A DNA stretch of 6,450 bases from Desulfuromusa sp. (GTDB lineage Bacteria; Desulfobacterota; Desulfuromonadia; Desulfuromonadales; Geopsychrobacteraceae). This document shows, one piece after another, positions 1-6,429 of this stretch. The DNA lies in contig JAOZMV010000087.1 of the NCBI GenBank assembly GCA_029934095.1, forward strand, positions 1-6,450, in the 5' to 3' direction. The notes under the pieces were generated by a model. That model did no database searches and was not told where the DNA came from. It saw only the letters and a list, made by a program, of their open reading frames with translations. Numbering within the stretch: position 1 is the stretch's first letter; each line of letters begins with the position of its first letter. The translations under genes and the position numbers were made by a program.

Positions 1-35
1 CACTCGCGGCCTCGAAAACGTTTTTCAACACCCTG

Positions 36-1859
36 TTAACTGAAAATAACAAACATCGCAAACATGATCAGGGTCGGGATAAGGGCACCTTTTAACAATC
101 CCAACGGTGAAACGCCATTTTCAAAGTGACCCTTCAGGATTGCCTGGCCAGCCGGATTTGGCGCGTTGGCAATAACGGTCAAACCGCCACCGGCGACCGC
201 ACCAGCGACCACAGCGTATTTGAGGCTGTCAGTGAAATTTGGGACCAGTGTACTCAGGTAGGTGATGGCCGCATTATCGTTGAACGCTGTCAGGATCGTC
301 GCCACCGCCATCAAAGGAAGTTCGGTCAAACTGCCGAGTACCGGTTCAATCCACCAGCCCTGAACGCCCCCGTGGGTCACCAGACCACCGAGGAAGAAAC
401 CGACAAGAAGTGCTGGTTTAAGGTCGATGGTATTCTGATAATCAGCCGTAACCACGGCAAAACCGAGAAAGAACAGCAGGCCTGGAATAAACAGTTCTGG
501 ATGGTGGGCATTGAAAATGGTCCAGCCCATAAACAGGGCGTGAATAAACATCATCCAGAACGGCACGGGATCTTCCCGTCGGTCCCATTCCGGGTCAACA
601 AATGGCGCCCGCTGTTCAGGTGCCAGCAGATGTGGAAATTCTCGCCGCATCCGGTATAACCTGATCTCCTCGAAGCGCCGGGTAAAAGCCTTGTGAGCCA
701 ATTCAGGATTAACTTTCAGGTGTTCACAGCTGTGCAGGTATTGTTTTTCCAATTCTGTGCGGACTTTATCGGTAAATTCCTCGATAAGCTCGGAGATTTT
801 ATCCCGGTAGCCACCTTCAGCACGAAGCTGCTCAGCAAGCTTATCAATTGCTGCTTCCATATCTTCGCGGGATAAATGTTTGGTGAGGATCTCTTCTTTT
901 AAACTAAGGACGGTAAATTTTTCCTGCAAGCGACTGAACTCATTGCGAAACGCGAAACAGTACAAACCATTGGCCAGCACAATACCGATCGCCGCTTTCC
1001 AACCAAACTGCAGCATCATATGAGCCATTCCCCAGCCCCAGGGTTCGGCGACCATCAGTACCGGTGGCGCGGCAAAATGAGTCAAGGTTCCGCCGACAGA
1101 AATATTCACGAACAACAAACCAAGGGTGGCATACTTGAACTTGTTACTCGGCTCAAGGCTGTAAAATTTTCGCCCCAGCAACAGAGCCGAAATAATCATC
1201 GCCGCAGGTTCGGTAATAAAAGAACCAAGCAGTGGCCCTAAGGTCAGAATCGTCAACCACCAGGCGGTCAGGGAACCGCCAAGCAGCTTGGCAACCTTGT
1301 CCATTAATATTTCAGAGAGTTTCAAAATCGGCCGGGTCGATGCCAAGGTCATAATCACCACAACAAACAGGGCTTCGATAAAATTAACCTTGTAGCTGAT
1401 GTAGTGAACCGCCGTTGACCAGTCGAAAAAAATAACCACCGCGATAATCAGAGCGATAGCCCAAAGACCGAAAACCACCTCAACCTCACCCATAAAATGC
1501 ATGAATCTGGATCTTTGCGCGACCGAGTTTCTGGGCACCAAGCCCTGCTCTTTTTTCAAATCATGCTCATGTTCCAAACGGTGGGAGATTTCCATAAACT
1601 TGCTCGCCAAAAAGGTATGGATAATGGCGCACAGGAAGATCAACGTACCAACCAGGTTAAACGGGTTCACTTTGACCCGGTGAATCAAGCGCTGCAGGAT
1701 GCTCTGTCCGGCATCATTGTAACTTTGCAGGTCCGGGGGAAATTCAATGGCTGATGGAGTCCCCGATGCTGCGACGGCATACCCGGCGCAAAGGGTCATA
1801 ATTCCGAACAGGAGGAAGATCAGGGGAACAGAGCGGAGAACCCTTTGTTGCATTTTCAT
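36..1859 (-). CDS. Putative Na+/H+ antiporter, ion-transporter superfamily
   Basis: This 607-residue inner-membrane protein probably exchanges Na+ for H+. It resembles the 'putative Na+/H+ antiporter' family (Na_H_antiport_3) of the ArsB/NhaD-like transporter superfamily. Residues 1-31 look like a signal peptide or first membrane segment ending in AVAA. Many hydrophobic segments follow in two blocks (about 66-305 and 432-607), separated by a charged, helical cytoplasmic loop (about 306-430). The halves carry matching motifs: SFITEPAA (213-220) with GGTLTHFAAPP (256-266) in the first, and AFNDNAA (525-531) with VIANAPNPAG (562-571) in the second. This fits the two-repeat fold, with polar or charged residues in broken helices at the ion site. 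The ATG at 1859 has an AAGGG ribosome binding site (1866-1870) six bases upstream; a second ATG at 1853 is less well spaced. The gene appears monocistronic. The family is fairly clear, but the ion specificity is inferred. Confidence 0.85.
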   Translation of the reverse strand: MKMQQRVLRSVPLIFLLFGIMTLCAGYAVAASGTPSAIEFPPDLQSYNDAGQSILQRLIHRVKVNPFNLVGTLIFLCAIIHTFLASKFMEISHRLEHEHDLKKEQGLVPRNSVAQRSRFMHFMGEVEVVFGLWAIALIIAVVIFFDWSTAVHYISYKVNFIEALFVVVIMTLASTRPILKLSEILMDKVAKLLGGSLTAWWLTILTLGPLLGSFITEPAAMIISALLLGRKFYSLEPSNKFKYATLGLLFVNISVGGTLTHFAAPPVLMVAEPWGWGMAHMMLQFGWKAAIGIVLANGLYCFAFRNEFSRLQEKFTVLSLKEEILTKHLSREDMEAAIDKLAEQLRAEGGYRDKISELIEEFTDKVRTELEKQYLHSCEHLKVNPELAHKAFTRRFEEIRLYRMRREFPHLLAPEQRAPFVDPEWDRREDPVPFWMMFIHALFMGWTIFNAHHPELFIPGLLFFLGFAVVTADYQNTIDLKPALLVGFFLGGLVTHGGVQGWWIEPVLGSLTELPLMAVATILTAFNDNAAITYLSTLVPNFTDSLKYAVVAGAVAGGGLTVIANAPNPAGQAILKGHFENGVSPLGLLKGALIPTLIMFAMFVIFS

Positions 1860-1918
1860 TTCAATCCCTTTATGGCTATTTGAAAAAAACTTTTTACAAT
1901 TTTTCAGTATGACTTATC

Positions 1919-1946
1919 ATTCTAACTCATTAGTGAAATTCTTCAA
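1919..1946 (-). promoter_or_regulatory. Candidate sigma70 promoter of the antiporter gene
   Basis: On the minus strand, TTGAAG (1941-1946, four of six matches to the -35 consensus) is followed after 16 bases by TAGAAT (1919-1924, five of six matches to the -10 consensus). Transcription would start near 1912, giving a leader of about 50 bases before the antiporter ATG. The surroundings are AT-rich, so a chance match is possible. It is the best pair I found between the tRNA terminator and the antiporter gene. Confidence 0.4.
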
Positions 1947-1971
1947 CTGTTCAAAGCTTACTTCCCATTTT

Positions 1972-2019
1972 CCCGAATTTCTTCACTTTCTCCGGATCGG
2001 AGACATTCCTGAATTCGGG
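1972..2019. repeat. Nested inverted repeat between tRNA-Pro and the antiporter gene
   Basis: The outer arms CCCGAATT (1972-1979) and AATTCGGG (2012-2019) pair perfectly over 8 bp. They enclose a second perfect inverted repeat, TCTCCG-gat-CGGAGA (1989-2003, 6 bp with a 3-base loop). The two stems share one axis and are separated by internal loops of 9 and 8 bases. No run of T follows on either strand, so this is not an intrinsic terminator. It lies upstream of the candidate antiporter promoter. It could be an operator, a cruciform-forming site or the core of a small structured RNA, and its role is unknown. Confidence 0.5.
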
Positions 2020-2054
2020 TAGCCAATATGCAATTTGCTCCACTTGCAATAGTC

Positions 2055-2093
2055 AAAAAAAATAGGTTAGCCAAAAAAACGGCTAACCTATTT
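2055..2093 (-). terminator. Intrinsic terminator of tRNA-Pro
   Basis: On the minus strand a perfect 13-bp stem (AAATAGGTTAGCC, 2081-2093, pairing with GGCTAACCTATTT, 2060-2072) closes an 8-base loop containing seven T. A continuous run of eight T (2055-2062) overlaps the end of the stem and continues past it. It starts seven bases after the tRNA CCA end, so it terminates the tRNA transcript before the antiporter gene. Confidence 0.93.
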
Positions 2094-2099
2094 AAACTA

Positions 2100-2176
<77 letters not shown>

Positions 2177-2205
2177 ATATTGTTTTATATCTTTTAACGC
2201 CGCGA

Positions 2206-2234
2206 ATTATCTTTTATCCTCCTCAACTTGTCAA
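2206..2234 (-). promoter_or_regulatory. Sigma70 promoter of tRNA-Pro
   Basis: A perfect -35 box TTGACA (2229-2234), a 17-base spacer and a -10 box GATAAT (2206-2211, five of six matches) lie on the minus strand. Transcription should start near 2198-2199, about 22 bases before the mature tRNA. The bases after the -10 box read TCGCGGCG. Such a GC-rich discriminator is typical of stable-RNA promoters under stringent (ppGpp) control, so growth-rate regulation is a reasonable inference. Confidence 0.88.
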
Positions 2235-2277
2235 GAAGATTGGCGGTTGCTGCAATTTCATTCCATCAAAGCAGAGA

Positions 2278-3216
2278 TTAAGTTGCCACCCGTGATTTAT
2301 TGGTTTCCCCCACAATCGACATAGCAGTAGCAACCATACCGGCCATATCCCCCATATTGGAAGGGATCAGCATGGTGTTACTTTCTTTAGCCAGTTTGCC
2401 AAATTCTTTTACATATTGTTCTGCAACCCGCAGATTAGCAGCCATTTCACCACCCTCGGCATTCAGAGCCTCAGCGATCATCTTCACCCCTTTAGCGGTG
2501 GCCTCTGCAACCAGCTCGATCTCTTGAGATTTACCTTTTGCTTCATTGATCTGTTTGGTCATTTCACCCTCAGAAATGGCAATTGCCTCTTCTTTCAACC
2601 CTTTTGCTCGGTTGACCCGCGAATCACGGTCACCTTCTGAGGTGGCAATAGCTGCCCGTTTTTCACGAACCGCTTTCATCTGAGATTCCATCGCCTGCAT
2701 AACACTTTGCGGCGGGGTCAAATCTTTGATTTCATAGCGCAGAACCTTTATCCCCCAGTTAGTTGCAGCAGCGTCAATGGCGGCAACAATCTGCTGGTTC
2801 AGGGTGTCCCGTTCTTCAAAGGTTCTATCCAGTTCGATCTTACCAATGACCGAGCGCAAAGAAGTCTGGGCTAACTGAGCGGCGGCAATTTCATAATTGT
2901 CGATGCCATAGGCAGATTTTTTACTGTCCATAACCTGCATATACAGAACCCCATCAACTGCAATGCTAATATTATCTGCAGTAATGCAGGTTTGGCTCTG
3001 GACATCGATGACCACCTCTTTCAATGAGCGCCGGTAGGCAATGCGATCCAGGAAAGGGACCAAAATATGAAAACCCGCACCGAGGGTTTTATTATATTTT
3101 CCCAGTCTTTCGACAATAAACTCCATCCGTTGTGGAACAACAACAGCAGTTTTGACCAAAACAATAACGACAAAAACCGCTAATACTACAAAAATTATTA
3201 AACCTGATGACAACAT
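2278..3216 (-). CDS. Stomatin/paraslipin SPFH-domain membrane protein (QmcA-like)
   Basis: This 312-residue protein belongs to the SPFH (band 7) family, close in length and layout to E. coli QmcA. A single N-terminal membrane segment (about 4-22) is followed by the SPFH domain, with the hallmark stretch ERLGKYNKTLGAGFHILVPF (36-55) and DVQSQTCITAD (71-81). A long alanine- and glutamate-rich helical region follows (about 175-275), expected to form a coiled coil for oligomerisation, and then a short tail. Such proteins form ring or cage-like assemblies on the membrane and are linked to lipid microdomains and, in some cases, membrane proteases. The ATG at 3216 has a GAGGAG ribosome binding site (3223-3228) six bases upstream. 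It is the second gene of an operon with the NfeD-like gene 62 bases upstream, the usual partner order. No clear terminator follows its stop. The family is certain; the cellular role is inferred. Confidence 0.95.
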   Translation of the reverse strand: MLSSGLIIFVVLAVFVVIVLVKTAVVVPQRMEFIVERLGKYNKTLGAGFHILVPFLDRIAYRRSLKEVVIDVQSQTCITADNISIAVDGVLYMQVMDSKKSAYGIDNYEIAAAQLAQTSLRSVIGKIELDRTFEERDTLNQQIVAAIDAAATNWGIKVLRYEIKDLTPPQSVMQAMESQMKAVREKRAAIATSEGDRDSRVNRAKGLKEEAIAISEGEMTKQINEAKGKSQEIELVAEATAKGVKMIAEALNAEGGEMAANLRVAEQYVKEFGKLAKESNTMLIPSNMGDMAGMVATAMSIVGETNKSRVAT

Positions 3217-3233
3217 TAAGTACTCCTCTATTT

Positions 3234-3261
3234 AGGAGGCTGTCTAGTCCGACAGCCTCCT
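3234..3261 (-). repeat. Perfect hairpin between nfeD-like and stomatin genes
   Basis: An 11-bp perfect inverted repeat, AGGAGGCTGTC (3234-3244) and GACAGCCTCCT (3251-3261), surrounds a 6-base loop. It starts 17 bases after the nfeD-like stop and ends five bases before the stomatin ribosome binding site. No T run follows on either strand, so it is not an intrinsic terminator. It may be an intercistronic stability or processing hairpin. A related, less perfect copy sits upstream of the nfeD-like gene (3785-3816). The GGAG at the start of a palindrome also recalls REP elements. Confidence 0.75.
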
Positions 3262-3278
3262 GGGGATAAAAAACAAGG

Positions 3279-3749
3279 TTAAGACTGACTGCCCGTGCCA
3301 TTGACGCAGGGTTTAACTTTAAGGACAAGAACGCTGGTAGCCTCCGGTCCTTCAACAATAACACTTTGATTTTTAGCTATCGAAACTTCGGCCGTGGCGC
3401 GCCAAAATGTTCCATTCAGCTGTATTTCACCGTAATCATTTTGAGGAATAGCCTTGGTTACTACGGCTTTTTGTCCAACCTGAGAAAATTCATCATCAAC
3501 TCCGGCTTTGCTCTCCCCTTTAAAGGTGTTCAAACCGTAACGGCGCAGGCTAAAAAGCAAAGCCAAAGAGGAAACTATGAAGATGATCAGTTGAGTTGTC
3601 AGGGCTAATTCTTCAAAGAAAAAGACCGAAATAGCAACAACCCAGCTGCCGGCCATGAAGAAAATCAGGATAAAGCCGGGAACCATCATTTCTCCAATCA
3701 GGAATCCGACTCCGATTAAAAACCAAACAAGATAAAGTGAAATGGGCAA
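3279..3749 (-). CDS. Short NfeD-like membrane protein
   Basis: A 156-residue protein with the layout of short NfeD proteins, which lack the N-terminal ClpP-like serine protease domain of long NfeD. Three hydrophobic segments (about 5-20, 24-46 and 50-68), including the family-like GVGFLIGEMMVPGF (13-26), precede a soluble C-terminal domain. That domain (about 90-146, from VGQKAVV to VLVLKV) is predicted to be the five-stranded OB fold of the family. It ends in a short polar tail. Short NfeD proteins are typically encoded next to stomatin/paraslipin genes, as here, and are thought to work with them in membrane organisation or quality control. The start is TTG at 3749, supported by AGGAG (3756-3760) six bases upstream, and no in-frame ATG is better placed. 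No strong promoter was seen in the 143 bases upstream; a weak pair (TTGATT, 18 bases, GATATT) is not convincing. Confidence 0.9.
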   Translation of the reverse strand: MPISLYLVWFLIGVGFLIGEMMVPGFILIFFMAGSWVVAISVFFFEELALTTQLIIFIVSSLALLFSLRRYGLNTFKGESKAGVDDEFSQVGQKAVVTKAIPQNDYGEIQLNGTFWRATAEVSIAKNQSVIVEGPEATSVLVLKVKPCVNGTGSQS

Positions 3750-3784
3750 AACAGACTCCTTTTAAGTTGTTGGACTATTCACGC

Positions 3785-3816
3785 AGGCTATAAAAAATCT
3801 TAATCCGATAGCCTCC
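3785..3816 (-). repeat. Degenerate second copy of the nfeD/stomatin hairpin element
   Basis: The right arm and loop TAATCCGATAGCCTCC (3801-3816) match TAGTCCGACAGCCTCC (3245-3260) at 14 of 16 bases. The left arm AGGCTAT (3785-3791) pairs with ATAGCCT (3808-3814). Relative to the perfect copy, the left arm looks interrupted by about seven A-rich bases, because GGCT and ATC (3797-3799) together would restore GGCTATC. A G-C pair in the perfect copy is an A-T pair here, so the stem is conserved despite the changes. It lies 36 bases upstream of the nfeD-like start codon. Confidence 0.55.
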
Positions 3817-3892
3817 AACGTGCGTAAATATCTCTAAAGGTTTCTACAGAAATCAAGCTACAAGTGCAATCAATATTTATCATTTCAACCAG

Positions 3893-4576
3893 TCATTTCC
3901 CTGAAAAATACTTTCGCTCCGGTCGCCCCACGGCGCCGTAGATGAGTTCAGCAGTCAGTTCCCCTGCCGCTGTCAGATATTCGAGGTAGCGGCGTGCGGT
4001 GGTGCGGCTGGCACCGATCTGCTGACCGACTTCTTCAGCACTATGTCCTTCCGGGTGAGGCAGGTCAAAAACAGTACGGATATTTTTCAGTGTCAACGGG
4101 TCAATCCCTTTGGGGTATACCGGCTCTCCAGGTCTGGAGTCTTTATAAGGGTGCAACAGGCGGTCTACATCCTGCTGGTTGAGAGTGTTTTCGATCTGTA
4201 ACTGCTGCCGATTCTCACGAAAACGATTCAATGCCTCCCGAAAGCGGGGAAACATCACCGGCTTGATAATATAGTCGAAAACACCACCACGTATTGCCTC
4301 TTGCAACGGTTCCAGCTCTCTGGCGGCAGTGATGAGAATGACATCTGTCGCTTGTCGACGGGTGCGCAGCTTCCAGAGAATTTCGGTTCCTAAACCTTTA
4401 GGAAAGTAGAGATCCAGCAGGATCAAATCAGGCTTCAGCAGCTCTGACATCTTTTCGGCATCTTCCAGTGTGCCGGCGATTCCGCAGACCGAAAAGCCGA
4501 CAACCTTTTCGGTGAAATGACGATGAATTTCAGCAATTCTTGGATCGTCTTCGGCAATCAACACACTAAAATCCAT
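3893..4576 (-). CDS. Response regulator, CitB/DcuR family
   Basis: A 227-residue cytoplasmic DNA-binding regulator, paired with the adjacent kinase. The N-terminal receiver domain (1-120) has the acidic pocket E9-D10-D11, the phosphoacceptor D55 in LILLDLYFP, T83 in LITAA and K105 in IIKPV. A linker leads to a C-terminal helix-turn-helix (about 176-201, AEEVGQQIGASRTTARRYLE) and the family ending GRPERKYF. This is the arrangement of CitB, DcuR and DpiA. I chose the ATG at 4576: AAGGAG (4585-4590) lies eight bases upstream, and the protein then begins right at the receiver domain. A start at 4639 would add 21 unrelated residues and overlap the kinase by 62 bases. The ribosome binding site lies inside the kinase's last codons and one base separates the genes, so translation is probably coupled. 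Likely targets are the divergent gene at 6430 and its own operon. Confidence 0.94.
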   Translation of the reverse strand: MDFSVLIAEDDPRIAEIHRHFTEKVVGFSVCGIAGTLEDAEKMSELLKPDLILLDLYFPKGLGTEILWKLRTRRQATDVILITAARELEPLQEAIRGGVFDYIIKPVMFPRFREALNRFRENRQQLQIENTLNQQDVDRLLHPYKDSRPGEPVYPKGIDPLTLKNIRTVFDLPHPEGHSAEEVGQQIGASRTTARRYLEYLTAAGELTAELIYGAVGRPERKYFSGK

Positions 4577-4577
4577 A

Positions 4578-6200
4578 TCAATGACTCCTTTGTTTTGGGA
4601 TAAAGACAGTGAATAGTGCACCACCAAGTTCACTGTCACCCATGGTAATCTGCCCTTGCAAATCGTTCAAAGCGCGCATGACCAGATGGAGGCCGTGACC
4701 ACGATCTTCCTGTTTGGTGGTGAATCCCCGGTCAAAAATTTTCTCAGCAATTTTCACAGGGACTCCCGATCCAGAATCGCCGATTTCAAAAACCAGATCG
4801 TTGCCGGAATCGGTCATTGAGATTTTCACCTGAGGTTCGTTTTTATTGTGTAAAGCAGCATCAAGGGCATTATCTATCAGGTTTCCAAGGATGGTGACCA
4901 CTTTTTCCCGATTAAGGTCGGCCGGCACGTCAATCAACTGACTTTCCGGATCGATCACTAAATCAATGCGTAATTCCTTGGCATGATTGTACTTACCGAT
5001 GATAAAAGCTGCCAGCACCGGATGGGGAACCGCTTTAGCAAGAAAGGCAATCAGCCCCTGATAACCGGCAGTCTCTTTGCCAATCAGATCGAGAGCCTCT
5101 TTTTCGTGTCCAATCTGGATCAACCCGGCGATTGTATGGAGTTTGTTGGAATATTCATGGGTCTGAGCCCGCAGCATCTCAGAGTACTCTTTGACTTGAG
5201 AAAGTTGCTTGGCAAGGATATCCAACTCGTCTTTGCGCCGGAAACTGGCAACGGCACCAACAATCTGTCCCTTTTCAACCATCGGCACGGTATTGATAAT
5301 CATCGTGGTGCCAGAGACTTCAAATTCCTGATCATAACGTTGTTGTCCACCGGTTAAGACCCTGCTTAGCTTGGCTCCCGGCAGGATCTCGCGAATATGT
5401 TGGCCAATGACCTCTTCTTCATGGTCTTTTCCCAGGCTTTCGATAGCAACCCGATTAACAACCGTCACATGGGCCTCGCGGTCGATAGCAATAATCCCTT
5501 CACGGATGGATTCAATGATCGAAGCGCGTTCACTGAACAAGTGGGCTATCTGTTCTGGCTCAAGTCCAAAAATGGCTTGTTTGAAACGGTTGGAAATTGT
5601 GACTGCGCCGATGACACCGAGCAACATCAGGCCTCCGATCAGGATGCCCCCTTTGAGCTGCTGTTGATGAACAATGCTGCGCACATTTTCCTGAAGATAC
5701 CCGACCGAAACTACCCCGATTATTTCTTGATGACTATTGAAGATTGGTACCTTGCCGCGAATCGAGGGTCCTAGAGTGCCAACGGCATGCGAAATGTAAG
5801 ATTCTCCTCGTTCCAGCGCTGCCACATTATCGCCGCCAACCATTTTTTTGCCGAGCCGATCCGGCTTGGGGTGTGAAAAGCGGATACCATTACGGTTGCC
5901 GATGACAATAAATTCTGCACCGGTTTCGCCACGGATAGCTTCGGCCAGTTGTTGCAGCTTCCCATCAGGGTGTGATTTGACAATCTGTTGTTGCACCAGC
6001 GGGATTTTGGCTACGGTTCGTGAAACCTGCAAAGCTCGCTTGCCAATCTGCTCTTCCAGCACTTTACCGATCATCGCTGTATACATACCACCGGCCATCA
6101 GGGTCAGTGACAGCACCAGCAGGCAGACCAGCAAAATCATTCTGGTTTTGAGGCTGGTCGGTAAGTGTTGACGGCGTATTTTGTTGGTCATCCCGATCAT
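4578..6200 (-). CDS. Sensor histidine kinase, CitA/DcuS family
   Basis: A 540-residue inner-membrane kinase that phosphorylates the adjacent regulator. Membrane segments (about 21-43 and 184-203) bracket an extracytoplasmic PAS-like sensor domain. A cytoplasmic PAS domain (about 222-320), the phosphorylatable H348 in RAQTHEYSNKLHT and an ATPase domain follow, with N box NLIDNALDAA (440-449), DSGSGVP (475-481), GFTTK (492-496) and GHGLHLV (501-507). The sensor domain keeps GIRFSHP (105-111) and GTLGPSIRGK (141-150). R107, H110 and R148 match the carboxylate-binding residues of DcuS (R107, H110, R147). K150 stands where DcuS has F149, a position that is Lys in citrate-binding CitA, so a di- or tricarboxylate, possibly citrate, is the inferred signal. 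The ATG at 6200 has AAGGAA (6213-6218) at a rather long 12-base spacing. A second ATG at 6191 lacks a good site, and an in-frame stop lies just upstream. Confidence 0.95.
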   Translation of the reverse strand: MIGMTNKIRRQHLPTSLKTRMILLVCLLVLSLTLMAGGMYTAMIGKVLEEQIGKRALQVSRTVAKIPLVQQQIVKSHPDGKLQQLAEAIRGETGAEFIVIGNRNGIRFSHPKPDRLGKKMVGGDNVAALERGESYISHAVGTLGPSIRGKVPIFNSHQEIIGVVSVGYLQENVRSIVHQQQLKGGILIGGLMLLGVIGAVTISNRFKQAIFGLEPEQIAHLFSERASIIESIREGIIAIDREAHVTVVNRVAIESLGKDHEEEVIGQHIREILPGAKLSRVLTGGQQRYDQEFEVSGTTMIINTVPMVEKGQIVGAVASFRRKDELDILAKQLSQVKEYSEMLRAQTHEYSNKLHTIAGLIQIGHEKEALDLIGKETAGYQGLIAFLAKAVPHPVLAAFIIGKYNHAKELRIDLVIDPESQLIDVPADLNREKVVTILGNLIDNALDAALHNKNEPQVKISMTDSGNDLVFEIGDSGSGVPVKIAEKIFDRGFTTKQEDRGHGLHLVMRALNDLQGQITMGDSELGGALFTVFIPKQRSH

Positions 6201-6222
6201 AAAAAATCACATTTCCTTGAGA

Positions 6223-6250
6223 TAGAGCAGGGGGGAATATAATAGCTCTA
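6223..6250 (-). promoter_or_regulatory. Possible promoter/operator of the kinase-regulator operon
   Basis: TAGAGC (6223-6228) and GCTCTA (6245-6250) form a 6-bp inverted repeat. The 16 bases between contain, on the minus strand, TATTATATT, a good -10 candidate, followed by a run of C. No convincing -35 box was found; TGTTCA lies 17 bases upstream of TATATT and matches at only three positions. A weak or activator-dependent promoter, possibly autoregulated, fits the position about 35 bases before the kinase start. Confidence 0.3.
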
Positions 6251-6257
6251 AATGGCT

Positions 6258-6290
6258 ATGAACAGAATGAACAAAATGAACAAAATGTTG
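6258..6290. repeat. 9-bp tandem repeats in the divergent control region
   Basis: Three consecutive 9-bp units, ATGAACAGA (6258-6266), ATGAACAAA (6267-6275) and ATGAACAAA (6276-6284), are followed by a partial fourth, ATGTTG (6285-6290). A further ATGAACAG occurs at 6329-6336. The spacing is just under one helical turn. The position between the kinase operon and the plus-strand gene suggests binding sites for the response regulator, but simple slippage repeats in AT-rich DNA are also possible. Confidence 0.55.
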
Positions 6291-6320
6291 AAAAAAACCA
6301 TTATGCCCCCATTGTTTACT

Positions 6321-6336
6321 CTGTTTTAATGAACAG
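6321..6336. promoter_or_regulatory. Inverted repeat, possible operator
   Basis: CTGTT (6321-6325) and AACAG (6332-6336) form a 5-bp inverted repeat around six bases. Its right half is another copy of the ATGAACAG word that makes up the tandem repeats at 6258-6284. It lies about 95 bases before the plus-strand start codon, a plausible distance for activator binding upstream of that gene's promoter. This is inference from position and word repetition only. Confidence 0.3.
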
Positions 6337-6388
6337 CTAGATTCTGTATACGAAAACTGGAATGGATTAGTTGGGTAAAAATGAAACT

Positions 6389-6407
6389 GCTCGGCATAAA
6401 ACCGAGC
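6389..6407 (+). other. Small hairpin in the leader of the plus-strand gene
   Basis: GCTCGG (6389-6394) and CCGAGC (6402-6407) pair over 6 bp around the 7-base loop CATAAAA. The hairpin ends 10 bases before the AGGAGA ribosome binding site of the gene starting at 6430. There is no T run, so it is not a terminator. A role in mRNA stability or translation is possible, and no known riboswitch was recognised. Confidence 0.35.
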
Positions 6408-6429
6408 CCTGACGTAAAGGAGAGATTGG

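Noticed and set aside
126..659. A 177-codon open frame on the plus strand
   Set aside because: It lies wholly opposite the antiporter gene, its product has no recognisable domain, and the antiporter frame has clear membrane segments and conserved motifs.
2177..2277. Terminator after the stomatin gene
   Set aside because: No stem followed by a T run was found. The stretch mainly holds the tRNA promoter, so some read-through into the tRNA unit is possible.
3785..3816. Intrinsic terminator after the response regulator
   Set aside because: The hairpin has a run of T in its loop on the minus strand but none after the stem, and its sequence is better explained as a copy of the element at 3234-3261.
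4577..4639. An upstream start for the response regulator at 4639, giving 248 residues
   Set aside because: The extra 21 residues do not belong to the receiver fold and overlap the kinase. The ATG at 4576 has a well-spaced AAGGAG and starts at the domain boundary.
4983..5774. Plus-strand open frames of 98 to 125 codons opposite the sensor kinase
   Set aside because: They are antisense to a kinase with intact motifs throughout and show no domains or convincing translation signals.
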